A DNA stretch of 64,000 bases from Lachnospiraceae bacterium UBA3804 (GCA_002368665.1 DFEK01000008.1:338315-402314), one strand, 5' to 3'. Positions 46,935-55,768 are shown, counted from the first letter of the stretch. Numbers and translations: made by a program. Notes: generated by a model not told the origin, from the letters alone.

Positions 46935-46963
46935 GGGGACATGGGTCTAACCCGTTCCGGGTT
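46935..46963 (+). repeat. REP-like palindromic repeat, left copy
   Basis: GGGGACATGGG, a 3-base spacer and the palindrome AACCCGTTCCGGGTT. It begins 5 bases after the GNAT stop and is the inverted partner of 47681-47709. Confidence 0.75.
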
Positions 46964-47006
46964 TCCGGTTCATTTTATGCAGGAGGGTCAGAGGAAGGAG
47001 CAGTTT

Positions 47007-47633
47007 ATGGATTTTTATGAAGTTGTTAATTGCAGAAGAACGATCAGAGATTTTGAAAATGAAGAAATACCGGAGGGAATTCTCGTAAAAATAATAGATG
47101 CTGCGCTCAAGGCTCCGACCAACGATCACATGCGTGACTGGCACTACATCATTATCCGTGACAAAGAGGTTGCGGTTTCGCTTCTGGACATCGTGCCGAA
47201 GGGGATTTCCGACGAGGATATGAATCAATTGATCAGGGATTGGAATCTGAATGATTCGCTCCAGCAGGAGTGCTACAGGAATGCGGTTCCGAAACAGTAT
47301 CGAATGCTGTTTGATGCTTCTGCCATCATAGTTCCGCTGCTTAAAGAAAAAACGGATATTTTACATCCTGAAAACGTATCGCATCTGAATGGTTTTGCGT
47401 CCATTTGGTGCAGTATAGAAAATATCTTTTTGGCGGCCACTGCGGAAGGATACGGGTGTAATTTGCGCATTCCGCTCGGTAATGAGGGCAAACATGCGAA
47501 GAAGGTTTTGGAAATTCCGGATGACTTTTTTATGCCGTGTTTTATCGGGATTGGGAAACCGAAAAATGGAATAGAGCCGGTTTCACAAAAAGAGATTCAT
47601 GTAAGGGACAGAATACACTGGGAAAAGTTTTAG
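47007..47633 (+). CDS. nitroreductase family protein
   Basis: A 208-residue FMN-dependent oxidoreductase. The N-terminal CRRTIRDFENEEIP and LKAPTNDHMRDWHYIII blocks bind FMN, and the C-terminal half has AATAEGYGCNLRIPLG and GKPKNG. It may reduce nitro or quinone compounds with NAD(P)H. ATG 47007 is chosen because GGAAGGAG precedes it; the open frame extends up through the REP-like repeat. The gene is flanked on both sides by inverted copies of that repeat. Confidence 0.88.
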   Translation: MDFYEVVNCRRTIRDFENEEIPEGILVKIIDAALKAPTNDHMRDWHYIIIRDKEVAVSLLDIVPKGISDEDMNQLIRDWNLNDSLQQECYRNAVPKQYRMLFDASAIIVPLLKEKTDILHPENVSHLNGFASIWCSIENIFLAATAEGYGCNLRIPLGNEGKHAKKVLEIPDDFFMPCFIGIGKPKNGIEPVSQKEIHVRDRIHWEKF

Positions 47634-47680
47634 GGGAAAAGAAAGCGCAAAGTGAGAAGGGGTTGCAAAAATAACCTATC

Positions 47681-47709
47681 AACCCGGAACGGGTTGGATC
47701 CCATGTCCC
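47681..47709 (-). repeat. REP-like palindromic repeat, right copy
   Basis: AACCCGGAACGGGTT followed by a 4-base spacer and CCCATGTCCC; the reverse complement of the left copy at 46935-46963 apart from the spacer. Confidence 0.75.
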
Positions 47710-47738
47710 TATGGTCCAAAATGGAGGTGCTTGATAGT

Positions 47739-48188
47739 TTGAAGAAAATCTATTTCTGGGAGCCCTGGTTTTTTCTTTTTTTCGGATTGTTCCATCTGCA
47801 CAGAATCTGGGCACTGATTGACAGAACTTCATATGCTGCATTCTGGCTCGGAATTATGGAGAACAGGGGCGTTGCGTATTTTACCATTATGGGTGTATTA
47901 GCGGTTCTCTGTATTCTCGGGATTATAACTTTTATAAGAGAACGTAAGCATAATTATCTCTGGAGATGGGTGTATATTTTCGGAGGAAGTTACCTGCTGT
48001 TTGATTTGTTTGCAATTGCAACGGGACTGGTATTCTGGCAGAAACTTCTACAAAACATGTTTGATACGAATTCCGGATACTGGAATGTGATATGGGGATT
48101 TTTCATTCTTCTCGGCGCTGCGGTATTTGTGTTGGGAATAAAACTTGTGGCGGATTATAAAAAACAGAAACTGAAGGAAGGAGTATAG
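47739..48188 (+). CDS. four-helix membrane protein of unknown function
   Basis: A 149-residue protein with four hydrophobic segments (about 8-25, 45-65, 78-98 and 115-137). I place the start at TTG 47739, behind GGAGGTG (47723-47729); this gives KKIYFWEPWFFLFF at the N-terminus. Longer in-frame starts at ATG 47703 or 47721 would translate part of the REP-like repeat or the RBS. The family is not recognised. It lies two bases from the VOC gene. Confidence 0.65.
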   Translation: MKKIYFWEPWFFLFFGLFHLHRIWALIDRTSYAAFWLGIMENRGVAYFTIMGVLAVLCILGIITFIRERKHNYLWRWVYIFGGSYLLFDLFAIATGLVFWQKLLQNMFDTNSGYWNVIWGFFILLGAAVFVLGIKLVADYKKQKLKEGV

Positions 48189-48190
48189 GC

Positions 48191-48598
48191 ATGAGATTGG
48201 ACGGGTTCGGACTCTTGGTAGAGGATATGGGAAAAATGATTCGTTTTTACCGTGATGTACTCGGCTTTGAAATCAAAGAGTCGGAGGATACATCAAATGT
48301 GTATCTGGTCAAAGACGGAACGTTGTTTCTTTTGTATGGCCGAAAAGATTTTGAAAAAATGACAAACCGCCGATACGAATATGTGAAAGGCCTAAACGGA
48401 CATTCGGAAATTGCATTATATGTTGATACATTTGATGAGGTGGATGAAGCTTTTGGGAAGGCGGTTGCAAGCGGCGCTACGCCGGTACTTGAACCCGAAT
48501 TGGAACCATGGGGGCAGAGGACCTGCTATATCGCCGATCCGGAAGGAAATCTGATTGAAATCGGTTCGTGGAATAAGCCGTATGAAGAAAAGGACTAG
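48191..48598 (+). CDS. VOC family (glyoxalase/bleomycin resistance) protein
   Basis: A 135-residue protein with the two beta-alpha-beta-beta-beta repeats of the vicinal oxygen chelate fold: MIRFYRDVLGFEIKE near 18 and CYIADPEGNLIEIGSW near 113 with a metal-binding Glu. It could bind a drug or act as a small metalloenzyme. RBS AAGGAG lies in the preceding gene's end. Confidence 0.85.
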   Translation: MRLDGFGLLVEDMGKMIRFYRDVLGFEIKESEDTSNVYLVKDGTLFLLYGRKDFEKMTNRRYEYVKGLNGHSEIALYVDTFDEVDEAFGKAVASGATPVLEPELEPWGQRTCYIADPEGNLIEIGSWNKPYEEKD

Positions 48599-48612
48599 GG
48601 AGAAAGCAGACA

Positions 48613-49512
48613 GTGTTTATTTATGAAGTCACGGATGACAGGAAAAAATATCTGGATCTCCTTCTTCTTGCAGACGAGCAGGAAGACATGATTGATTTAT
48701 ATCTGGAGAAAGGCACCATGTTTGTGCTTGATGATGGCGGCGTAAAGGGTGAGTGTGTTGTCACGGATGAAGGAGACGGAATTCTTGAAATCAAAAATAT
48801 AGCAACGGCACCGGATGCACACGGCAAGGGCTACGGCAGAGCGCTGATAGAGTTTGTGATTTCAAAATACAGCGATACATACAACATCTTACAGGTGGGA
48901 ACGGGAGACAGTCCGCTTACCGTACCATTTTACGAAAAATGCGGATTTAAGAGACATCACGTGGTAAAGAATTTTTTCATCGAGTATTACGATCATCCGA
49001 TTTATGAGGAAGGAGTCCGGCTGGTGGATATGATTTATCTTCGAAGAGATTTAGGGAAAGAAGAATTCATCGAGCTGGACGAATCGTATCTTCCTGAAAT
49101 GGCAGAGCTTTACAGAGATTCCTTTAAGGGGGAACCCTGGAATGATGACTGGAGTGATGATTTGCAGTTGAGTGAATACATAAAAGAGATTTCCTGCGCA
49201 TATCACTGCCTGAATTACGGACTTATCATTGACGGAAATTTAGTTGCCATGTCTCTTGGAATGGTACGCCACTGGTGGGAAGGAACCAATTACAACATTG
49301 AGGAACTCTGCGTGGCGCCGGAGTTTCAGGGAAAGGGATTAGGCACGCGTTTTATGGGCCTGATTGAAGAAGATATTAGGAAGAAGGGTTGTGTCGGAAT
49401 TTTTCTCCAGACGGACAGCGATAAGCCGTCGTTTCGGTTTTATCATAAACTTGGATTTAAAAATCTCGGGGAGCATGTGAGTTTATATAAGAGTCTGAAA
49501 GGGGGAAGATGA
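48613..49512 (+). CDS. tandem GNAT acetyltransferase
   Basis: A 299-residue protein with two GNAT domains. The N-terminal one (about 1-145) has NIATAPDAHGKGYGRALI with the acetyl-CoA pyrophosphate loop, and the C-terminal one (about 155-299) has ELCVAPEFQGKGLGTRFM. Start GTG 48613. Tandem GNATs include mycothiol synthase-like and aminoglycoside-modifying types; the substrate here is unknown. Its stop overlaps the next GNAT start. Confidence 0.85.
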   Translation: MFIYEVTDDRKKYLDLLLLADEQEDMIDLYLEKGTMFVLDDGGVKGECVVTDEGDGILEIKNIATAPDAHGKGYGRALIEFVISKYSDTYNILQVGTGDSPLTVPFYEKCGFKRHHVVKNFFIEYYDHPIYEEGVRLVDMIYLRRDLGKEEFIELDESYLPEMAELYRDSFKGEPWNDDWSDDLQLSEYIKEISCAYHCLNYGLIIDGNLVAMSLGMVRHWWEGTNYNIEELCVAPEFQGKGLGTRFMGLIEEDIRKKGCVGIFLQTDSDKPSFRFYHKLGFKNLGEHVSLYKSLKGGR

Positions 49513-50168
49513 AAATGGAAGATTTTATCATACGTAACGAAACGGAGAAGGATTATAGAGCGGTGGAAGAACTGACCCGCGATGCTTTTTGGAATGTTTA
49601 TAAACCCGGTGCAGACGAACACTATTACGCACATATGATGAGAAAGCATCCGGATTTTATTCCGGAACTGGCTTTTGTGATTGAGAAAGATGGTAAAATA
49701 ATCGGAAACATCATGTATACAAAAGCCTGGCTGGAGGATGAAGAAGGAAACCGAAAAGAAATTGTTTCGTTCGGACCTCTGTGCATTGCGCCGGAATATC
49801 AAAGACTGAAGCTCGGAAAACGCCTGATTGCATATTCTTTTGATGCAGCAAGAAAAATGGGCTACGATGTTAACATTAATTTCGGAAACCCGGCCAATTA
49901 TGTAGGAAGCGGTTTTGTAAGCTGTAAAAAGAAAAATGTAAGTTTCTATGTGCAGGGCAATTATCCGACAGCGCTTCTGGTGTGTGAGCTGGTATCGGGT
50001 GTGTTGGACGGAAAGAATTGGATGTATATACCGAGCACGGCAGCAGATTGCTGTGAGGATACCGAAGCGGTGGAAGCCTTTGACAGGACCTTCCCACCGA
50101 AGGAGAAAAAATGGATGCCAAGCCAGGAGGAATTCTATATCTACTGTAATTCTTCGGTGGTAAGGTAG
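49509..50168 (+). CDS. GNAT family N-acetyltransferase
   Basis: A 219-residue GNAT protein: MEDFIIRNETEKDYRAVEEL at the N-terminus (ATG 49515 is an alternative to 49509), LCIAPEYQRLKLGKRLI as the acetyl-CoA loop near 98, then NINFGNPANYVGSGF near 118. GGGGGAAG at the end of the previous gene acts as RBS. It overlaps the tandem GNAT gene by four bases. Confidence 0.85.
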   Translation: MKMEDFIIRNETEKDYRAVEELTRDAFWNVYKPGADEHYYAHMMRKHPDFIPELAFVIEKDGKIIGNIMYTKAWLEDEEGNRKEIVSFGPLCIAPEYQRLKLGKRLIAYSFDAARKMGYDVNINFGNPANYVGSGFVSCKKKNVSFYVQGNYPTALLVCELVSGVLDGKNWMYIPSTAADCCEDTEAVEAFDRTFPPKEKKWMPSQEEFYIYCNSSVVR

Positions 50169-50181
50169 AGAAAGAGGAAAT

Positions 50182-50685
50182 ATGATGATACTTAAAGCAT
50201 ATGAGAAAAAAGATGCCGCAACGATTGCCGGCTGGATAAAATCCGAGGACGAATTGTATCGCTGGTCAGCAGACCGGTTTAATAAATATCCGTTAAACGG
50301 CGAGGATATTGAAGCAAATTATGAGCCGCAGATTATAAGCGGCAGATTCATTCCTCTGATGGCTGAAGACGATACCGGGAATGCAGTCGGACATCTGATT
50401 ATCAGATATCCGAAAGAGAATGATGACAGTTCTGTCCGTTTTGGTTTTGTTATTGTGGACCCGTCCTGCAGGGGAAAGGGATACGGAAAAGAAATGCTGC
50501 TTCTCGCAATTCAGTACGTTAAGGAGCATTTGACTGCCACAAGAATTGATCTCGGCGTATTTGAAAATAACGACCGTGCAAAGCACTGTTATGAAGCGGT
50601 CGGATTTCGGGAGTATAATCAGCGAAAATGCGAGATGCCGATTGGCGTCTGGGAATGCATTGATATGGAATTATTTTTGAAATAA
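50182..50685 (+). CDS. GNAT family N-acetyltransferase
   Basis: A 167-residue GNAT of the ribosomal-protein/spermidine acetyltransferase type: GFVIVDPSCRGKGYGKEML near 92 is the acetyl-CoA loop, and DLGVFENNDRAKHCYEAVGF near 119 is the conserved C-terminal block. RBS AGAGGAAA. It is the last of the GNAT cluster. Confidence 0.87.
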   Translation: MMILKAYEKKDAATIAGWIKSEDELYRWSADRFNKYPLNGEDIEANYEPQIISGRFIPLMAEDDTGNAVGHLIIRYPKENDDSSVRFGFVIVDPSCRGKGYGKEMLLLAIQYVKEHLTATRIDLGVFENNDRAKHCYEAVGFREYNQRKCEMPIGVWECIDMELFLK

Positions 50686-50715
50686 AAGTGCGAACGAAGG
50701 AGACACGGGGCGAAA

Positions 50716-51591
50716 ATGCATTTTGTTGAGGCAAAGGGAATTCTGACCGCCAACAGTGGACAATGCGGTATGAATATCTATCGAGGCTGCAGTCACGGAT
50801 GTATTTACTGTGACAGCAGGAGTAAATGCTATCATTTTACACATGCCTTTGAAGATATCGAAGTGAAGCAGAATGCACCGGAACTTTTGGAAAAGGCCCT
50901 TCGTTCAAAACGGAAAAAATGCATGATCGGAACCGGTGCGATGTCCGATCCGTACATGCACATCGAAGGGGAACTCCGGCTTACAAGGAAGTGCCTGGAG
51001 ATTATAAAACAGTACGGTTTCGGCGTGGCTATCCAGACAAAATCGGACAGAATCCTTCGGGATATCGAATTGCTTGACGAAATAAACAAATCCGCAAAAT
51101 GTGTGGTGCAGATGACGCTCACGACATACGATGATGAGCTTTGTAAAATTATAGAGCCCAATGTCTGCAATACAAAACGCAGGATAGAAGTGCTGGAAGA
51201 AATGCAAAAGCGCGGGATTCCGACCGTAGTCTGGCTGACTCCGGTTTTGCCTTTTATCAATGATACGAAAGAAAATATTACGTCAATTTTAAATGAATGT
51301 GTCCGCGTCGGGGTAAAAGGCATCATCGATTTCGGAATGGGACTGACGCTTCGTGACGGAGACCGGGAGTATTATTATGCGGCACTTGATAAGCATTTTC
51401 CCGGAATGAAGGAACGCTATATTAAGACATACCACAATGCATATGAATTGCCGAGTCCGAATGCAAAGGAACTGACAGCGATTTTTCAAAGAATCTGCAA
51501 AGAAAACGGAATTCTGTCCACCCCTGATGAGTGTTTTCGTTTCATGAGTGAACTGCCGGATGATTATCACCAGCTGAGTCTTTTTGATTAA
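50716..51591 (+). CDS. radical SAM protein (spore photoproduct lyase-like family)
   Basis: A 291-residue radical SAM enzyme with the CxxxCxxC cluster motif in YRGCSHGCIYCDSR (Cys near 25-32). The layout, with GTGAMSDPYMHIE near 72 and TKRRIEVLEEMQKRGI near 157, matches the SPL/Rv2578c-type family of unknown substrate. It follows the GNAT cluster and has no obvious peptide substrate gene beside it. Confidence 0.87.
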   Translation: MHFVEAKGILTANSGQCGMNIYRGCSHGCIYCDSRSKCYHFTHAFEDIEVKQNAPELLEKALRSKRKKCMIGTGAMSDPYMHIEGELRLTRKCLEIIKQYGFGVAIQTKSDRILRDIELLDEINKSAKCVVQMTLTTYDDELCKIIEPNVCNTKRRIEVLEEMQKRGIPTVVWLTPVLPFINDTKENITSILNECVRVGVKGIIDFGMGLTLRDGDREYYYAALDKHFPGMKERYIKTYHNAYELPSPNAKELTAIFQRICKENGILSTPDECFRFMSELPDDYHQLSLFD

Positions 51592-51663
51592 TATAGGTCA
51601 TGAAAGAAAAAGTATAAGCTTACGGATTATGAATTTTGTCTGATTCAGACACTGGAGTATAAA

Positions 51664-52236
51664 ATGCCAATTTTACTGGATTTATTTTTATCCTTCGCCA
51701 AAATCGGATTGTTTACATTTGGCGGAGGATATGCCATGCTTTCTCTGATAGAGAATACATGCGTTGAAAAGAAAAAGTGGATTACACAAGAAGAAATGAT
51801 GAATATTACAGTGATTGCAGAGTCTACACCGGGACCCGTTGCCATCAACTGCGCGACATATGTGGGATATAAGCAGAAAAAAATGCTTGGCGCGTTGGTT
51901 TCGATGCTCGGGATGATTCTGCCGTCCTTTGTGATCATTTATCTGATTTCCATGTTCCTGGACAGATTTCTGGAAATTACGTGGGTGGCGAATGCGTTTC
52001 AGGGAATTAAAATTGCCGTCGGAATTTTAATCGTGGATGCCGCAATAAAACTTCTGAAGGTGATTGAGAAAAAACCGCTTCAGATTATCCTTCTTGTAGT
52101 TTCAGCGGTTGCGATGATTCTGATCAGCATTTTCTCCCTTGGGATTTCACCGATGATTCTGATGCTTTCAGCAGCCGCCGTCGGAATTTTGTTTGCCCTC
52201 TTTGCCGGAAAATTAAGGAAGGAGGGGAACAAATGA
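51664..52236 (+). CDS. chromate transporter family protein, first half
   Basis: A 190-residue CHR-domain protein with about six hydrophobic segments. The N-terminal GLFTFGGGYAMLSLIEN-like and TVIAESTPGPVAINCATYVG blocks define the family. Short CHR proteins work in pairs of opposite topology. It overlaps its partner gene by four bases. Chromate export is the family's known role, but the substrate here is not shown. Confidence 0.88.
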   Translation: MPILLDLFLSFAKIGLFTFGGGYAMLSLIENTCVEKKKWITQEEMMNITVIAESTPGPVAINCATYVGYKQKKMLGALVSMLGMILPSFVIIYLISMFLDRFLEITWVANAFQGIKIAVGILIVDAAIKLLKVIEKKPLQIILLVVSAVAMILISIFSLGISPMILMLSAAAVGILFALFAGKLRKEGNK

Positions 52237-52799
52237 TTTATTTGGATTTGTTGCTCGGATTCCTTGAAGTCGGATTGTTTTCCTTTGGCGGGGGATATGC
52301 TGCGATTCCGTTAATCCGTGACGTTGTATTGTCCCGCGGATGGCTCGATGATGAAGCGATTACGTACATGATTGCCGTAAGCGAAAGTACGCCCGGGCCG
52401 ATCATGGTTAATATGGCGACATATGTCGGAAGCGTGAAAGGCGGTGCTTTAGGTGCTGTCATTGCAACGACAGCTGTAGTTCTACCTGCTTTTGCCATTA
52501 TCATTTTAATCATGGTTTTGCTGAAAAAATTCATGCAAAACAAATTCGTGAAAGCGGCAATGGACGGACTGAAGCCCTGTATTATCGGAATTATCCTGTC
52601 CACGGGTCTTTTCATGATTGCAAACAATGTGGGAATTCTGCCAAGCTTTTCCGTCAATCTTCTGACGCTTTGCTTAACGGCAGGCCTTGCAGTGGTTTAT
52701 TTCGGATCGAGAATTTTCATGAAAAAAGGTCTGTCGCCGATTGCACTCATTTTAATTTCGGCAGTAGTGGGCATTGTGGCATACGGAGTAAAACAATGA
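52233..52799 (+). CDS. chromate transporter family protein, second half
   Basis: A 188-residue CHR-domain protein paired with the previous one: VGLFSFGGGYAAIPLIRD near 13 and AVSESTPGPIMVNMATYVG near 48. Both halves are needed in two-gene CHR systems. RBS GGAGGGG lies in the end of the first gene, and its stop overlaps the start of the YczE-like gene (ATGA). Confidence 0.88.
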   Translation: MIYLDLLLGFLEVGLFSFGGGYAAIPLIRDVVLSRGWLDDEAITYMIAVSESTPGPIMVNMATYVGSVKGGALGAVIATTAVVLPAFAIIILIMVLLKKFMQNKFVKAAMDGLKPCIIGIILSTGLFMIANNVGILPSFSVNLLTLCLTAGLAVVYFGSRIFMKKGLSPIALILISAVVGIVAYGVKQ

Positions 52800-53479
52800 A
52801 GAAGAAAAATCTCGGTAAAAGAATAGCAATGTCCGCTTTCGGCGTAATCATATGCGCCGTAAGTGTTGCAATATTTAAAATCGCCGCCTTTGGTGTTGAC
52901 CCGTTCCAGTCCTTTATGGCAGGACTGGATTCGCTTGTTCCGATTAAATTCGGAACCCTGTATGTCATCACCAACGCGGTTCTTTTGTTGTTTGCGCTGA
53001 TTTTTGACAGACACTACATCGGAATCGCAACCTTTATTAACCTGTTTTTACTGGGGTATATTACGCAGTTTACGTATGATTTCCTAAAGACACTGATTGT
53101 GGAACCGTCCATTCCGGTCCGAATCGCCTGCCTCGTAATCGGTGTGGTCATTATCTGTTTCGGCTCGGCGTTTTATATGACCGCAGATCTCGGTGTATCC
53201 ACATATGATGCGATTGCGCTTATTATCGTCAATACGTGGAAGAAGGGCAAATTCCAGTATGTGAGGATCATTACGGATCTTGTATGCGTACTGATCGGAT
53301 GTTCTCTGTTCCTGCTTTCCGGAGGAAAACTTTCAAAGATTCCCACCATAGCGGGTATCGGAACCATTATTACGGCGTTTTTTATGGGACCGTTAATCGA
53401 AGTTTTTAATGTGCATATTGCAAGACCGTTTCTAAATGGAAAGAAGACGGAGGAAGGGAGTGCGGGAGGCACAAACTAA
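52796..53479 (+). CDS. YczE/YitT-like membrane protein
   Basis: A 227-residue membrane protein with five or six segments. AFGVDPFQSFMAGL near 29 and the later DLGVSTYDAIALI near 128 are the repeated glycine/acid motifs of YczE/YyaS-like proteins, whose role is unclear. The ATG at 52796 overlaps the CHR stop; a longer in-frame start inside the CHR gene is unlikely. It ends the operon. Confidence 0.8.
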   Translation: MKKKNLGKRIAMSAFGVIICAVSVAIFKIAAFGVDPFQSFMAGLDSLVPIKFGTLYVITNAVLLLFALIFDRHYIGIATFINLFLLGYITQFTYDFLKTLIVEPSIPVRIACLVIGVVIICFGSAFYMTADLGVSTYDAIALIIVNTWKKGKFQYVRIITDLVCVLIGCSLFLLSGGKLSKIPTIAGIGTIITAFFMGPLIEVFNVHIARPFLNGKKTEEGSAGGTN

Positions 53480-53567
53480 AGTGGAAATTATCATCGCACA
53501 GATGCACAGCTTGATATGTTTGCGGGATGGAAGCCGACATTTGAAGAGGCGTAAATCAGTAAGAAGA

Positions 53568-53593
53568 CAGCGGCGGTATGCCGCTGTTTTTTT
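53568..53593 (+). terminator. terminator of the chromate-family operon
   Basis: CAGCGGC (53568-53574) pairs with GCCGCTG (53580-53586), followed by seven T. Confidence 0.9.
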
Positions 53594-53605
53594 ATGTTTT
53601 ATGTG

Positions 53606-53634
53606 TTGACAAATGATTTTCAAGTGTATATATT
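53606..53634 (+). promoter_or_regulatory. promoter of the GntR-ABC operon
   Basis: TTGACA (53606-53611), a 17-base spacer and TATATT (53629-53634). The -10 is covered by a 19-base palindrome. Confidence 0.8.
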
Positions 53635-53644
53635 GAATATATAC
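53626..53644 (+). promoter_or_regulatory. 19-base perfect palindrome, candidate GntR operator
   Basis: GTATATATTGAATATATAC is a perfect dyad around a central G and covers the -10 box. Binding by the GntR protein encoded next would block transcription. Confidence 0.65.
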
Positions 53645-53721
53645 AATATTGTTGAAAGAGATTATGCGCAAATCTCTTTCCGGCGTGGTTAGCGCAAAGC
53701 TACGCAGAAAAGGAAAACCAT

Positions 53722-54102
53722 ATGGATATTATTATAAACAACAGCTCGGGAGTACCGATTTACGAGCAGATTGAGGAGCAGATTAAAAGTCAGATTATGA
53801 CCGGCTCGCTGAAAGAAGGGGACGCCCTTCCGTCGATGAGAGTTCTGGCTAAGGATTTGAAAATCAGTATCATCACAACCAAAAGAGCCTATGAGGATCT
53901 TGAAAAAGATGGCTTTATCGTGTCGATTACGGGTAAGGGCAGTTTCGTTAATGGAATCAATTCAGATCTCGTGAAAGAAAATATGATGGCTGCAATTGAG
54001 GAATACCTGGACAAGGCGCTGGATAAGGCAATTCTGGGGAAAGTAAGCATCGAGGAACTGAAGGAGATGCTGACGCTTCTCTATGAGGAGAAGATGCAGT
54101 AA
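53722..54102 (+). CDS. GntR family transcriptional regulator (YtrA type)
   Basis: A 126-residue repressor-type protein. The winged helix is seen in IYEQIEEQIKSQI, then GDALPSMRVLAKDLKISIITTKRAYEDLEKDGF (about 34-66) and a short C-terminal dimerisation helix, as in the YtrA subfamily. YtrA proteins control adjacent ABC transporter genes, often induced by cell-wall antibiotics. It has its own promoter with an operator-like palindrome. Confidence 0.9.
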   Translation: MDIIINNSSGVPIYEQIEEQIKSQIMTGSLKEGDALPSMRVLAKDLKISIITTKRAYEDLEKDGFIVSITGKGSFVNGINSDLVKENMMAAIEEYLDKALDKAILGKVSIEELKEMLTLLYEEKMQ

Positions 54103-54114
54103 CGGAGAAAGAAT

Positions 54115-54978
54115 ATGGAGAATGTAATTGAACTGAAAGATGTCGTAAAGGATTATGGCGATTTTAAACTGGATCATATAAGCTTCAATGTTCCGGAAGG
54201 TTCGGTTTGCGGATTTATCGGGCAGAACGGCGCCGGTAAAACAACCACAATCAAACTGATTCTGGATATCATCAAAAGAGACGGCGGAGAGATTAAGGTT
54301 TTCGGAGAAAGCATTGATATTGACAGTGCCGCGCTTCGCGAAAATATCGGCGTGGTATTCGACGAGATGGGCTTTCATGACTTTATGACGGCCAAAGATC
54401 TTAACATCATGATGAAGAATATCTACAAAAACTGGGATGAAGAACAGTTCTTTGAATACCTGAAAAAATTCTCTCTTCCGAGTAAGAAAAAATGCGGCGA
54501 ATTTTCACGCGGTATGCGAATGAAACTGCAGATTGCCGTGGCATTGTCGCACCATGCCAAACTGCTTGTTATGGACGAACCCACCAGCGGACTGGATCCG
54601 ATCGTTCGAAATGAAATGATCAATATCTTCCGTGATTTTGTCGTGGAAGAGGATCATACGATTCTGCTTTCCTCCCACATTACGGGAGATTTGGAAAAAA
54701 TCGCCGATGAGGTGGTTTTCATTGATGGCGGCAAAATCGTTCTTGCAGGAAACAAGGATGAAATTTTAGAAAAGCATGCCATTTTAAAATGCAAAAAAGA
54801 TGAGGTTGAATTAATCAGCAAATCCCTCATTGTAGGTATGGAGCAAAGCAGTTTCGGAGCAGAGATTCTGGTCAATGACAGAAATGCTGCGAGGAAACTC
54901 TATCCGGAAATGCTGCTTGAGTCAGCTGCTTTGGAAGAGATTATGATTTATTACGTGAATTCGAAAAGGGGTGAGTAG
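54115..54978 (+). CDS. ABC transporter ATP-binding protein
   Basis: A 287-residue ATPase: Walker A GQNGAGKTT near 38, Q-loop region, signature FSRGMRMKLQ near 128 and Walker B LLVMDEPTSGLDP near 147, with the His switch in LSSHIT near 185. It works with the two permeases downstream, probably as an exporter or antibiotic-protection pump. It overlaps the next gene's GTG alternative start. Confidence 0.92.
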   Translation: MENVIELKDVVKDYGDFKLDHISFNVPEGSVCGFIGQNGAGKTTTIKLILDIIKRDGGEIKVFGESIDIDSAALRENIGVVFDEMGFHDFMTAKDLNIMMKNIYKNWDEEQFFEYLKKFSLPSKKKCGEFSRGMRMKLQIAVALSHHAKLLVMDEPTSGLDPIVRNEMINIFRDFVVEEDHTILLSSHITGDLEKIADEVVFIDGGKIVLAGNKDEILEKHAILKCKKDEVELISKSLIVGMEQSSFGAEILVNDRNAARKLYPEMLLESAALEEIMIYYVNSKRGE

Positions 54979-54979
54979 C

Positions 54980-55768
54980 ATGAAGGGACTTATCCTCAAA
55001 GACATTATGTGCCTTCGTAAACAGCTGACCGTATTTTGTTATGTCATCATAGGTGTGCTTATTGTTTCCGTTATGTTCGTATTAAGCACAAGGTTTGGAA
55101 ATCTTGCGTCGGGCGCAAGTGAAATGCTGGCTGAAAACAGTATGACGGAATTTGAAATTAACAATCTTGCGTCCCTTGCTCTGGTGCTGTTTATGTTTCT
55201 GCCTCTTGCCGTGGTGGGAGATGTTTTAAATGTATTTGAAGAGGACAGTAAAGCGGGATTTGCAACAGTGGGGGGTGCCCTTCCCGTATCTCTTCTGGGA
55301 AGAATGCTTTCAAGGTTTTTTTCCGTTTATGCTCTTTTGGGAATCGGAGTTGCATTTGATCTTTTGATTGCCTTAATCCTGTCATTTCTTACGGATATTG
55401 TTTCTTTCCCGGAATTCATCGGAATGATAGTAAGCGCAGCTTCCGTAATCGGAATCTACAGTTCTTTGGTGATTCTGTACCGGATCATGAGTCCCGGCAA
55501 AGGAAAAGGGCAGAATGCCCAGATTTTAAGCCTGCTTACCATCGTAGTGGGATTTGTACTGATCCGTTTTCAAAAGGTAAAAGAGATTGTGACGATTATC
55601 GCAAACGGACAGGTTGAAAACAATGAAATGAGCGCCGAGAGAATGTGGGATTTGCTTGCCGTTGTCAAGGACAGGGCGTGGATTATCTGTCTGATCGCGC
55701 TTGCCGTAACGGGAATATCCTTTGCTCTTTCCTTAAGCATTGCCGAAAGAAAGCGGGGTGTTATCTGA
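54980..55768 (+). CDS. ABC-2 type permease
   Basis: A 262-residue membrane protein with six segments, starting MKGLILKDIMCLRKQ, as in ABC-2 permeases of YtrA-linked operons. ATG 54980 is preferred (GGGGTGAG upstream); GTG 54971 is in frame. The ATP-binding gene is directly upstream. It overlaps the next permease by one base (TGATG). Confidence 0.82.
   Translation: MKGLILKDIMCLRKQLTVFCYVIIGVLIVSVMFVLSTRFGNLASGASEMLAENSMTEFEINNLASLALVLFMFLPLAVVGDVLNVFEEDSKAGFATVGGALPVSLLGRMLSRFFSVYALLGIGVAFDLLIALILSFLTDIVSFPEFIGMIVSAASVIGIYSSLVILYRIMSPGKGKGQNAQILSLLTIVVGFVLIRFQKVKEIVTIIANGQVENNEMSAERMWDLLAVVKDRAWIICLIALAVTGISFALSLSIAERKRGVI

Noticed and set aside
50697..50712. GAGACACGGGG near the radical SAM gene as a third REP-like copy
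   Set aside because: Only a few bases match and the palindrome AACCCGTTCCGGGTT is absent.
53480..53554. In-frame continuation of 24 codons after the YczE-like stop
   Set aside because: It looks protein-like (DAQLDMFAGWKPTFEEA), but one short stretch after an intact gene may be chance; no frameshift or readthrough signal is visible.
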